The notes under the pieces are model-generated. The model saw only the letters and a program-made list of their open reading frames with translations, did not search any database and was not told the DNA's origin. From NCBI GenBank assembly GCA_900551665.1, contig URWW01000026.1, forward strand, positions 1 through 26,025: 26,025 nt of DNA. The letters are read 5' to 3'. Below, piece by piece: positions 18,100 through 26,025 of the stretch. Source of the stretch: an uncultured Collinsella sp. Lineage in GTDB: Bacteria > Actinomycetota > Coriobacteriia > Coriobacteriales > Coriobacteriaceae. Each line of letters starts with the position of its first letter. Positions within the stretch are counted from its first letter, which is position 1. The position numbers and the translations under genes are program-made.

Positions 18100-19128
18100 T
18101 TACGCGGTCACATCCGTCGCGCCGTCGGCCGCAAGCGGAGCCACGTCGATACCGAGGACCTCCGCGGTCTGGCCGTTGTAGACCAGGTCGCACTCGGCCG
18201 CGCCCATGGACTCGATCGGCATCCCGGCGGGATCCGCGCCCTCGATGAGGATGCGCACCGCCATCTCGCCGGCGCGACGACCCAGCTCTTCGTAATTGAT
18301 GGACAGGCTCGCCAGGCCGCCGGCCTCGACGTGCGCAACCTCGCCGCAAACCGTCGGGACGCCCGCCTCGTTGGCGATGGTGGCGATGGTGGCCATGGCG
18401 GAGGCGATGGTGTTGTCCGTGGGGGTGTAGATCGCGTCGACCTTGCCCACCATGGATTCGGCCACCTGCTGCACCTCATTGGAACTGGAGGCGGTGAACT
18501 CGACGCCCTTCATGCCGAGTTTTTCGAGCTCGGCGGCGGCAAGGTCGATCTGGAGCTTGGAGTTGGACTCCGCCGTGCAGTAAAGCAGGCCGACCTTCTT
18601 CGCATCCGGGGCCAAACGGCCGAGCAGCTCGATCTGGTCGGCGACGGGATTCATATCCGACGTGCCGGTGACGTTACCGCCGGGCGCATCGTTGTCCTTG
18701 ACCAGGCCGGAAGCAGCAAAGTCGGTGATGGCGGTGCCGATCACAGGGATGTCGGCGGTGGCGCCCGCCACGGCCTGGGCCGCAGGCGTGCCGATGGCCA
18801 AGATGAGGTCACAGCCCTCGTTCACGAGCTTGCTCGCGATGGTCTGGCAGGCCGACTGATCGTTTTGCGCGTTCTGCTGGCTGATGGCCGCGCCGATGCC
18901 GGCCTCCTCGACGGCCGCGACAAAGCCCTTGTTCGCCGCATCGAGCGCGGGATGCTCGGTGAGCTGCAGAACGCCGATCTTAAAGGCGGCATCACCGTCG
19001 GCGGCGGCAGAACCCGCGGCGGAATCGCCGCCGCAGCCGGAAAGGCCGAGCCCGCCGACAGTGGCAAAGGCAGCCGAACCTGCAAGCCCCTTGAAGAAAG
19101 AGCGGCGGGAGCAGATGAAGTTGTTCAT
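18100..19128 (-). CDS. ABC transporter substrate-binding lipoprotein (TrpX-like), copy 1
   Basis: Extracellular solute receptor of 342 residues. The ATG at 19126-19128 follows AGGAG. The signal has both a twin-arginine motif (SRRSFFK, residues 7-13) and a lipobox LSGC with the acylated cysteine at 32, so it is a Tat-exported lipoprotein candidate. The mature part is a PF04392-type type I binding fold: KIGVLQLTEHPALDAANKGF, QNAQNDQSACQTIASKLVN, AIGTPAAQAVAGAT, GGNVTGTSD and YTPTDNTIASAM. The family includes tryptophan/tyrosine receptors, but the ligand is not readable. It is clearly paralogous to the next gene upstream. Confidence 0.92.
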   Translation of the reverse strand: MNNFICSRRSFFKGLAGSAAFATVGGLGLSGCGGDSAAGSAAADGDAAFKIGVLQLTEHPALDAANKGFVAAVEEAGIGAAISQQNAQNDQSACQTIASKLVNEGCDLILAIGTPAAQAVAGATADIPVIGTAITDFAASGLVKDNDAPGGNVTGTSDMNPVADQIELLGRLAPDAKKVGLLYCTAESNSKLQIDLAAAELEKLGMKGVEFTASSSNEVQQVAESMVGKVDAIYTPTDNTIASAMATIATIANEAGVPTVCGEVAHVEAGGLASLSINYEELGRRAGEMAVRILIEGADPAGMPIESMGAAECDLVYNGQTAEVLGIDVAPLAADGATDVTA

Positions 19129-19226
19129 GGAGATTCTCCTAACGTGCGCGCAAAGCGCATGGGATGGCATACGGAGCTGAGGGCGATGCGCTTATAAGGA
19201 GCGCGACCGCATGCCCGTCGACCGCG

Positions 19227-20228
19227 TTAGACGATCTGGGCGTCCTCGAGCATCGAGATGTCGATTCCGAGTGCATCGGCCGTCGCCTGGTTGACGATGA
19301 GCCTGCACTCCTTGCTCGACAGGTACTCGATGGGCATATCGGCGGGATCGGCGTCCTCGGTGAGGATCTTCACGGCCATCTCGCCCGCCTTATAGCCCAA
19401 GTCGTAATAGCTCACGCTATACGACGCCAGCCCTCCATCCTCGACCATAGTGTCGCATCCCACGATCACGGGCAGCTTGTTCTCGGTGGCGACCATGGAT
19501 ACGGTCGCCATGCCCGCGGCGATGGTGTTGTCGGTAGGGGCATAGATCGCATCGACCTTGCCCGCCATGGATTCAACCATCTGCTGAATCTCATTGGAAG
19601 AAGAAACGGCATAACGCTCATGCTCGATGCCAGCGTCGTCGAGGACCTCCTCGGCCAGAGCGACCTGCACGCCGGAGTTGGACTCTGCGGAACAGAAGAG
19701 GATGCCCACGCGCTTCGCCTCGGGGAGAAGCTGACGGAGCAAACCGATCTGATCCGCGACGGGCGTGAGGTCGGAAGTGCCGGTGACGTTACCGCCCGGC
19801 TCCTCGTTGGACGCCACGAGACCGCTCTCGGCGTAATCGGTGATGGCAGAACCCACGACCGGGATATCGGACGTGGCGCCCGCGACCGCCTGGGCCGCCG
19901 GGGTCGCGATGGCGAAAATCAGGTCGTCGCCATCGTTCACGAGCTTGCTCGCGATGGTTTGGCAGGCCGACTGATCGTTCTGCGCGTTCTGCTGGTCGAT
20001 CTCGTAGGAGATGCCAGATTCATCGAGCGCCGCGACGAAGCCCTCGTTCGTCAGGTCGAGCGCGCCGTGCTCGGTGAGCTGCAACACGCCGATCTTGTAA
20101 CCGGTGCCTTTGGAACCCGCGTTTCCATTGGAAGCGGCCTTTTGGTCGTCACCGCATCCGGAGAGAGCGCCAGCCATAAAAAAGCCCGCTCCGAGGGTGA
20201 TAAGGTTCCTGCGCGAGATGCTCAGCAT
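19227..20228 (-). CDS. ABC transporter substrate-binding lipoprotein (TrpX-like), copy 2
   Basis: First gene of the importer operon, 333 residues. I chose ATG 20226-20228 because GGAG lies nine bases upstream and it puts SRRNLI at residues 5-10. An in-frame ATG five codons earlier has a weaker site. The lipobox is LSGC with Cys25. The same blocks as in copy 1 are present (KIGVLQLTEHGALD, QQNAQNDQSACQTIASKLVN, ATPAAQAVAGAT, GGNVTGTSD, YAPTDNTIAAGM), so the two arose by tandem duplication. The C-terminal thirds differ more, which suggests different ligands or affinities. The 98-bp gap between the copies shows no terminator. Confidence 0.92.
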   Translation of the reverse strand: MLSISRRNLITLGAGFFMAGALSGCGDDQKAASNGNAGSKGTGYKIGVLQLTEHGALDLTNEGFVAALDESGISYEIDQQNAQNDQSACQTIASKLVNDGDDLIFAIATPAAQAVAGATSDIPVVGSAITDYAESGLVASNEEPGGNVTGTSDLTPVADQIGLLRQLLPEAKRVGILFCSAESNSGVQVALAEEVLDDAGIEHERYAVSSSNEIQQMVESMAGKVDAIYAPTDNTIAAGMATVSMVATENKLPVIVGCDTMVEDGGLASYSVSYYDLGYKAGEMAVKILTEDADPADMPIEYLSSKECRLIVNQATADALGIDISMLEDAQIV

Positions 20229-20393
20229 GGCGATCAACTCCATTTCGCTGTTCCGGGCCCCGTCCCTGTGACGAAGGCGATTCGAGTGCATAAGCATGCA
20301 AGGGATATACTAGCCCGCCCGAGCGCTGGGAGCTAAAACGTTAATGCCGTGTTAACAAGCTCGAGCCATTTCGGTCCAAAGACCTCAATTGAA

Positions 20394-20428
20394 ATGAGGC
20401 CCGGGGCGGTGCGCGTCCCGGGCCTCAT
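20394..20428 (-). terminator. Terminator of asnS
   Basis: ATGAGGCCCGGG and CCCGGGCCTCAT form a perfect 12-bp stem with an 11-nt loop, 26 bp after the asnS stop. The following minus-strand bases are TTTCAATT, a weak T run. Confidence 0.7.
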
Positions 20429-20453
20429 CTACACTCACTCCCTTGCGGAAACG

Positions 20454-21857
<1,404 letters not shown>

Positions 21858-21921
21858 GCCATTCCTTTCCCGCGTGCGCCGCAAGGCGACGGCGCACGAT
21901 GCGCTTTTCTCACAATCGTCC

Positions 21922-21930
21922 ATTCTAGCA
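21922..21930 (-). promoter_or_regulatory. Extended -10 promoter element of asnS
   Basis: On the minus strand TGC-TAGAAT, an extended -10 with five of six matches to TATAAT. No good -35 box is seen at 17 bp, which is usual for extended -10 promoters. The expected start is near 21915, giving a leader of about 58 nt, too short for a T-box. Confidence 0.55.
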
Positions 21931-21993
21931 GGTGTGCCGCGCATGGCCCTCTGGCAGAATAATGGCCAGAAACCTCACGAGAAAGGTCACACG

Positions 21994-22806
21994 ATGGCTC
22001 AAAACTATTGGGGCGATGAGCTCCCCTCTCGCGTCGACCTGCCCCCTGCAGCCGATCCGGCGCGCCCGGGATACGGCCGCATCGACTTCGACAAGCTCCC
22101 CAACACCCGCGACCTGGGCGGCATGGTGGGCGCCGGCGGTCGCCGCGTGAAGCACGGCCTGCTGCTGCGTTCAGGCACGCTCGGCTTTGGCTCTCCCGCC
22201 GACATCGACCGTCTGCGCGACGACTACGACCTGCGCCTCGTGGTCGACTTTCGCAATCTCATCGAACTCTCCGAGCTGCCCGATCCCATGGACCTCATCC
22301 CCGCGGCGCGCTATCTGCATGCCGAGATCTTTTCCGACAGCCAGGTGGGCGTCACGCAGGAGCATGAAAAGACCGCATTCGAATACAAACTCGAGGCCAT
22401 GGCCCAGGGAGACCCCGTCGAGTTCATGACGCTGCTCTACCCGCACATGCTCATCGACGAGACGGGCATCAACGGTTACCGCTCCTTTGTGCGGGCGGTG
22501 CTCGATGTCGAGGAGGGCGCCGCTCTCTGGCATTGCTACGTGGGGCGCGACCGCTGCGGCATGGGCTCGGCGCTTATCGAGACCATGCTCGGCGTGAGTC
22601 GCGATGACATTCTCGCCGACTACCTCGCCACTAACCTCTACGCCCCCATCGACCTCACGCTGGATTCTCCCGCCTCCATCTGTTATTTCGAGGCGATGGA
22701 GCGTGCGTTGGAACCGTATGGCGGGTTCATGGGCTACCTCACCGGCACGCTCGGCGTGACCGAGGACGAAATCGCCGCCTTCCGCGATCGCTGCCTCGGA
22801 GCTTAG
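21994..22806 (+). CDS. Tyrosine-phosphatase-like protein (Y_phosphatase3 family)
   Basis: Cytoplasmic protein of 270 residues starting at ATG 21994 after GAAAGG. Family marks are LPNTRDLGG (residues 35-43), LLLRSG (57-61), VVDFRNLIELSELPDP and the C-x5-R phosphate loop HCYVGRDRCG with Cys181 and Arg187. The usual loop is HCTAGKDRTG, so three positions differ while the catalytic cysteine and arginine remain. Relatives act on phosphotyrosine, phosphoserine or phosphoinositides; the substrate here is unknown. It stands alone, divergent from asnS and convergent with the sensor kinase gene. Confidence 0.85.
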   Translation: MAQNYWGDELPSRVDLPPAADPARPGYGRIDFDKLPNTRDLGGMVGAGGRRVKHGLLLRSGTLGFGSPADIDRLRDDYDLRLVVDFRNLIELSELPDPMDLIPAARYLHAEIFSDSQVGVTQEHEKTAFEYKLEAMAQGDPVEFMTLLYPHMLIDETGINGYRSFVRAVLDVEEGAALWHCYVGRDRCGMGSALIETMLGVSRDDILADYLATNLYAPIDLTLDSPASICYFEAMERALEPYGGFMGYLTGTLGVTEDEIAAFRDRCLGA

Positions 22807-22820
22807 ATCGAGTGACCCAT

Positions 22821-22860
22821 GCGGCGACGGGAGTTTTCACCCTTCCCCGCTCGTCGCCGC
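22821..22860. terminator. Possible hairpin terminator between convergent genes
   Basis: GCGGCGACG and CGTCGCCGC form a perfect 9-bp stem with a 22-nt loop, 14 bp after the phosphatase stop. It lacks a T run on either strand, so it may only stabilise the 3' end. Confidence 0.35.
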
Positions 22861-22884
22861 CTCGCACTTCACCGAAACATATCC

Positions 22885-22918
22885 AAAGTCACGAACCTCG
22901 GGTCTTATTCGTGACTTT
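22885..22918. repeat. 34-bp perfect stem-loop
   Basis: AAAGTCACGAA and TTCGTGACTTT form a perfect 11-bp stem around the 12-nt loop CCTCGGGTCTTA. There is no T run beyond the stem. It lies between two convergent genes, a typical site for REP-type dispersed palindromes. Only one copy occurs in the window. Confidence 0.65.
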
Positions 22919-23032
22919 CATGCCATCTCGATGCGATGCCCGCTCGGCGGGGTAGCGCGAAAGCCGCGGCGCCCCGCCCGCCTCGCATCCGCATCCCTGG
23001 GCCTTTCCAATACTCAGCCCATCGCATGCTCA

Positions 23033-24118
23033 TCACGCCTTTGAATCTCCGCGTTCGGGGTCGGTCACCAAATCGAGCAGCTTGCACGTGCGGTCAGCGA
23101 GCTCGTCGATGTCCTCGCGCATGTTCTTCGTCCAGCGCTCCTGACTCGCGACCGTCTCCGCACTATTCGCCACCAGGGCGTCAAGATTTGACGAGAGGGA
23201 AGCCATGGGCGTCTTGAGCTCATGAGATGCCTTGATGAGAAACTCTCGCTGGCGCGCCTGGGACTCTGCCACCGGAACGAGCGCGCGATCGATGATCTTG
23301 CGGCACACCAAGACGAGCACGGCGCAGCCAACCACGCCGACCGCCGTGAGAAACATTGCCATCCGCCTCAGGTATATGACTGACGAGGTGATATCGACGA
23401 ACGCATACACTCGCGCGGCCAAATACCCATCCTTTTCGTACCCCTCGAGGCGCCCGTCACTGTACAGGGAAACCCCGCTGTCACCCGTCGCGTCTTTCGA
23501 ATAACGCGGACTCGTCACTGCGATCTCCGTCGCGCACTTCCACGTCATCCCCTGAACCTTGATGTACTGCGGCTTCGGGTACTTGCCGGCATCCGCCCGA
23601 TTGGACCGAGCAATGTTCGTCAATTCTTCGAGTGCGGATTCACACCATTTGAACGCCCCATACAAAGGATCGCCATCGCCACTTATTACATTATGAGGGG
23701 GCACCAGGAACGCCATGGAGCCCCCTTCGAACACTGCGAGGGAGAACGGACTCTGCACGGGCCCAGAGAGCGAGTAGTAGGTGTCCGGCGCCGTTGCCGT
23801 CGGCTTCCAATCGTCCGCCTCCTCTTTCGATGATTCGATCAGGCTAGCGAACGCTTGAGGGACGTCGGGCTTCGCGCCTTCGTAGGCCTCCATCAGGCTG
23901 CCCCGATTCAATGAGTCGGTCATCACGTTTTGCAGCGCCACGTTGTTGGCGTCTCGCGCCGAAAGTGCACTGGCAACCCAAGCAGCCGCCAAAGCGAATA
24001 CGAGGATGCTGCAAACAAGCACTGACGAGCGCAGCCACAGGCGCTTGCGCAAGGCCCTGAGATCCCCGCTCCCCGCAGACAATCCGCCTTTCTGCCCATT
24101 TTTGAACACGGCGCTCAT
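23033..24118 (-). CDS. Sensor histidine kinase lacking the ATP-binding domain
   Basis: Membrane protein of 361 residues, ATG 24116-24118 after GGGGAG, 23 bp after the response-regulator gene. A cytoplasmic N-terminus of about 30 residues is followed by TM1 at about 31-53, an extracellular sensor region of about 200 residues (54-253), and TM2 at about 254-275. The HisKA dimerisation domain comes next, with the phospho-acceptor His299 in KASHELKTPMASLSSN. The protein ends about 50 residues later at KLLDLVTDPERGDSKA, where the HATPase_c domain should begin; N, G1, F and G2 boxes are absent. Only 226 bp lie before the convergent gene ends, and no frame there resembles a kinase domain. It probably cannot phosphorylate itself in cis; it may act as a phosphatase or be phosphorylated by another kinase, or be a decayed gene. 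Confidence 0.85.
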   Translation of the reverse strand: MSAVFKNGQKGGLSAGSGDLRALRKRLWLRSSVLVCSILVFALAAAWVASALSARDANNVALQNVMTDSLNRGSLMEAYEGAKPDVPQAFASLIESSKEEADDWKPTATAPDTYYSLSGPVQSPFSLAVFEGGSMAFLVPPHNVISGDGDPLYGAFKWCESALEELTNIARSNRADAGKYPKPQYIKVQGMTWKCATEIAVTSPRYSKDATGDSGVSLYSDGRLEGYEKDGYLAARVYAFVDITSSVIYLRRMAMFLTAVGVVGCAVLVLVCRKIIDRALVPVAESQARQREFLIKASHELKTPMASLSSNLDALVANSAETVASQERWTKNMREDIDELADRTCKLLDLVTDPERGDSKA

Positions 24119-24141
24119 GAATCTTCTCCCCTCGTCGCATC

Positions 24142-24876
24142 TCAGCCTGCAAGCTGTCCGTTCATCAAGCGATATCCCACACCGCGCACCGTCTCGATAC
24201 GCGCCGCGACGCCTAAGCGCGCCAACTTCACGCGCAGGGAATGGACGAGGACCTCGACGCGGTTCTCGCCCGCTTGCACATGAGGCCCCCACAGCCGCGC
24301 CACGAGATCGGCCTTGGGGACGGGCGAGCCTGCCCTGTTCATAAGAGCCTCAAGCAGCGCGGATTCCCGCGGTGTCAGCTCTACCGAGGCAGCCGTGGCG
24401 CCAACACCCGCGGAAGCGGTGAGCGATACGGCGCCTTCGCGGACAATGGACAGCACATTCGACGACACATCAAGCACAAGCCCACACGCCTCGATCGCAT
24501 TGTTCGGTCGGTAAGTTGCCGGTCGGCGCGTGACCGCGCGAATGCGAGCGAGCAGCTCGCTTGCATGAAACGGCTTGGGAAGATAATCGTCGGCACCGGC
24601 GTCGAGCCCCGCCACGCGGTCGCCAACGCCCTGTCGGGCGGTGAGCAGGATAACGGGAACCACGCTGCCCGATTCGCGTAGCTCGCGCAGAACATCCATA
24701 CCGCTCATGTCGGGCAGCATGATATCGAGCAGAAGCACATCGTATGCACCCGCAAGCGCCATGGCGAGACCATCGGCGCCAATGTGCGCGATATCGGCAC
24801 CGTAACCGCTTTTGCGCAATATCTCGGCCACCGCCTCTGCCAGACGCGGCGTATCTTCAATCAGCAGCACGCGCAT
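24142..24876 (-). CDS. OmpR/PhoB-family response regulator
   Basis: Two-component transcription factor of 244 residues; ATG 24874-24876 follows GGGAGG. The receiver domain has the acidic pair ED at 7-8, the phospho-acceptor Asp51 in LLLDIMLPDMSG, the conserved Thr in LLTARQ and Lys in LPKPFHASELLARI. A linker of about 40 residues leads to the winged-helix DNA-binding domain (LTPRESALLEALMNRAG to RVEVLVHSLRVKL and ETVRGVGYRL). All phosphorylation residues are intact, in contrast to the partner kinase. Divergent from merR, with a repeat element between them. Confidence 0.93.
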   Translation of the reverse strand: MRVLLIEDTPRLAEAVAEILRKSGYGADIAHIGADGLAMALAGAYDVLLLDIMLPDMSGMDVLRELRESGSVVPVILLTARQGVGDRVAGLDAGADDYLPKPFHASELLARIRAVTRRPATYRPNNAIEACGLVLDVSSNVLSIVREGAVSLTASAGVGATAASVELTPRESALLEALMNRAGSPVPKADLVARLWGPHVQAGENRVEVLVHSLRVKLARLGVAARIETVRGVGYRLMNGQLAG

Positions 24877-24986
24877 CGAAGCACCTCCCTTCGAGCGCAG
24901 CACCTCTCGCATGAGGCGCATCCAACTCGTTGCCTAGAGAATACCCGAGCAAGCTGATAAGAACCTGAGAGACGCACAGGGTAAAC

Positions 24987-25017
24987 GTCTCAATTTGTAC
25001 CTGTCCCCAATTGAGAC
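24987..25017 (+). repeat. 31-bp stem-loop repeat, copy C
   Basis: GTCTCAATT, loop TGTACCTGTCCCC, AATTGAGAC: a perfect 9-bp stem and 13-nt loop. The loop differs from copies A and B at only two C/T positions. The outer five stem bases differ on both sides in a compensating way, keeping the pairing. It lies between the response regulator and merR, just upstream of the merR promoter. Confidence 0.85.
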
Positions 25018-25047
25018 ATGTTTGGACATGGAGCATTTGTGGGTGCT

Positions 25048-25078
25048 TTGACTCGTACGTTACGTCTGGGTTTTTACT
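25048..25078 (+). promoter_or_regulatory. merR promoter with 19-bp spacer and shared operator
   Basis: TTGACT (25048-25053), a 19-bp spacer and TTTACT (25073-25078). The spacer contains ACGTTACGTCTGGGT (25057-25071), identical over 15 bp to the MFS exporter promoter at 16195-16209. The dyad TACGT-T-ACGTC is near the middle of the spacer. A TACTAT two bases further on is an alternative -10. The geometry suggests autoregulation by the MerR protein encoded 58 bp downstream. Confidence 0.65.
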
Positions 25079-25135
25079 ATCGGTGGGTACAACACGCGAT
25101 GAGTCCAAACCAACCGACCCCACGGAGGAGCGCAG

Positions 25136-25987
25136 ATGAAAAGCAGCGAGCTTGCACGCATGGCCGGCGTGAGCGTCCGCACCCTGCGGCACTATCACGC
25201 CATCGGCCTGCTGCCCGAGCCGCCGCGCGGCGAGAACGGCTATCGTGACTACGAGCCCACGCACCTCTTGCACCTCCTTCGCATCCGTCAGCTGGCCTCA
25301 CTCGGCTTCTCGCTCGAGCAAATCGGTCCTATGCTTCAGGACCTCGACGCCGAGCGCGCCGAGGGCGACGAGCGCTGTGGTGAGTCCGATCGTCTGCTCG
25401 ACGACCTCGACAGGCAGCTTCAAGAGCAAATCGCCCAGCTCGAGAGGCAGCGCGAGCTCATCGTACGCATCCGCTCCGGCCAGGGCGAGCCCGACTATCC
25501 CGCCCGCGCCGCCCGCGCACTCGAGGCAATCGAGGACTTCGAACGCACGAGCCATGGACAGGGCTTTTTGCTCTGCGCACTCACGGGCAACGACAAGACC
25601 GCGATGGGCGTGGCGGCGCACCTGTACTCCGACGACGAACTCGCCGAAATCGAACGCATCTTCCACGCCATCCCCGAGCGCGGCCTTACGCAGGAGTACC
25701 TCTATGTGAGCCGACTCATGGACACGCTGCCGGCCCACGCAAGCACCGACGAGCGCGAGAAGGCCATCGAAGCCGGCCTTGGCTTCCTCGAGAAGATCGA
25801 CGATTGCTTCGACGTCCGCAACTGGCTCCGCCCCGACAAGGACTACGAACTCGTACTCGAGAACATGGCCTCGGCGCACTACAACGATGCGCAGATTGCC
25901 GCGTCCGACGAGCTGTTCATGCGATTCACGCGGCGTATGGCCGAGAGGTCGGAACACGGTGGACGTACATCGTCGGCCGAAGCCTGA
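25136..25987 (+). CDS. MerR-family transcriptional regulator
   Basis: Ligand-responsive activator of 283 residues, ATG at 25136 after GGAGGAG. The N-terminal winged helix is classic MerR (SSELARMAGVSVRTLRHYHAIGLLPEPPRGENGYRDYEPTHL), followed by LLRIRQLASLGFSLEQIGPML. A coiled coil at about 78-118 forms the dimer. The C-terminal part, about 160 residues, is helical and acidic (FLLCALTGNDKTAMGVAAHLYSDDELAEIERIF) and resembles the effector part of multidrug-sensing MerR proteins such as TipA-like regulators, though not closely enough to name. It has few cysteines and no metal-binding CxxC, so an organic ligand is more likely than a metal. The shared operator points to the MFS exporter as a target. 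Confidence 0.9.
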   Translation: MKSSELARMAGVSVRTLRHYHAIGLLPEPPRGENGYRDYEPTHLLHLLRIRQLASLGFSLEQIGPMLQDLDAERAEGDERCGESDRLLDDLDRQLQEQIAQLERQRELIVRIRSGQGEPDYPARAARALEAIEDFERTSHGQGFLLCALTGNDKTAMGVAAHLYSDDELAEIERIFHAIPERGLTQEYLYVSRLMDTLPAHASTDEREKAIEAGLGFLEKIDDCFDVRNWLRPDKDYELVLENMASAHYNDAQIAASDELFMRFTRRMAERSEHGGRTSSAEA

Positions 25988-26025
25988 CGTATCCAACATG
26001 GCATCCGGGCGGCCGGGGCTTGTCG

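Noticed and set aside
20229..20453. Possible T-box or amino-acid riboswitch before the ABC importer operon
   Set aside because: Only about 120 bp precede the first lipoprotein start before the asnS terminator region, and I see no T-box sequence, specifier helix or terminator/antiterminator pair.
22905..23087. Short minus-strand frame after the truncated kinase as a possible missing ATPase domain
   Set aside because: The 60-residue translation has none of the N, G1, F or G2 box residues and is too short.

Overview
The window is high-GC DNA from a Gram-positive actinobacterium. It has an LPxTG sortase substrate, lipoproteins with twin-arginine signals, GTG starts with strong GGAGG ribosome binding sites, and an actinobacterial-type RpoB of about 1160 residues. 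I judge it to be a Coriobacteriia chromosome, most likely Collinsella or a close relative. That placement rests on general recognition of the genes and not on a search.

Layout. Positions 1-8470 (minus strand) hold a rearranged ribosomal-protein/RNA-polymerase block. It runs rplJ-rplL, with an L10-type leader, an attenuator and a clear promoter, then a terminator, galU, an LPxTG surface protein, a terminator, and rpoB-rpoC (rpoC is cut by the window edge). The usual rplJL-rpoBC linkage is therefore interrupted by two genes that each have their own signals. RpoB carries an unusual 16-residue segment in place of the conserved fork-loop-2 sequence, and Asn at the rifampicin position equivalent to E. 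coli Ser531. Positions 8558-10918 encode a FeoA-FeoB fusion for ferrous iron uptake. Next come a histidine-phosphatase gene and, divergently, a small flavodoxin-like gene. They are separated by 461 bp that contain two tandem 43-bp palindromes.

Positions 13017-14267 (plus strand) are an SdpR/SdpI-type autorepressor and membrane immunity pair with a clear promoter and two matching palindromic operators. Positions 14283-16296 (minus) hold an MFS exporter followed by a LURP-one/tubby-like protein. Positions 16335-20228 (minus) are a four-gene ABC importer operon of the tryptophan/tyrosine (TrpXYZ) type with two tandem paralogous lipoproteins. asnS, a tyrosine-phosphatase-like gene, a two-component system and a MerR regulator fill the rest.

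The most interesting signals are regulatory or repeat structures. (1) Three 31-bp elements share one architecture: a 9-bp stem, a 13-nt conserved loop and a 9-bp stem, with the stem sequence covarying while the loop is conserved. (2) A 15-bp sequence is shared exactly by the promoter of the MFS exporter and that of the MerR regulator 9 kb away. Both candidate promoters have the 19-bp spacer typical of MerR control. (3) The fork-loop-2 replacement in RpoB. (4) A histidine kinase that ends directly after its phospho-acceptor domain, with no ATP-binding domain and no room for one downstream. I see no prophage, CRISPR array, tRNA, rRNA or insertion sequence in the window.
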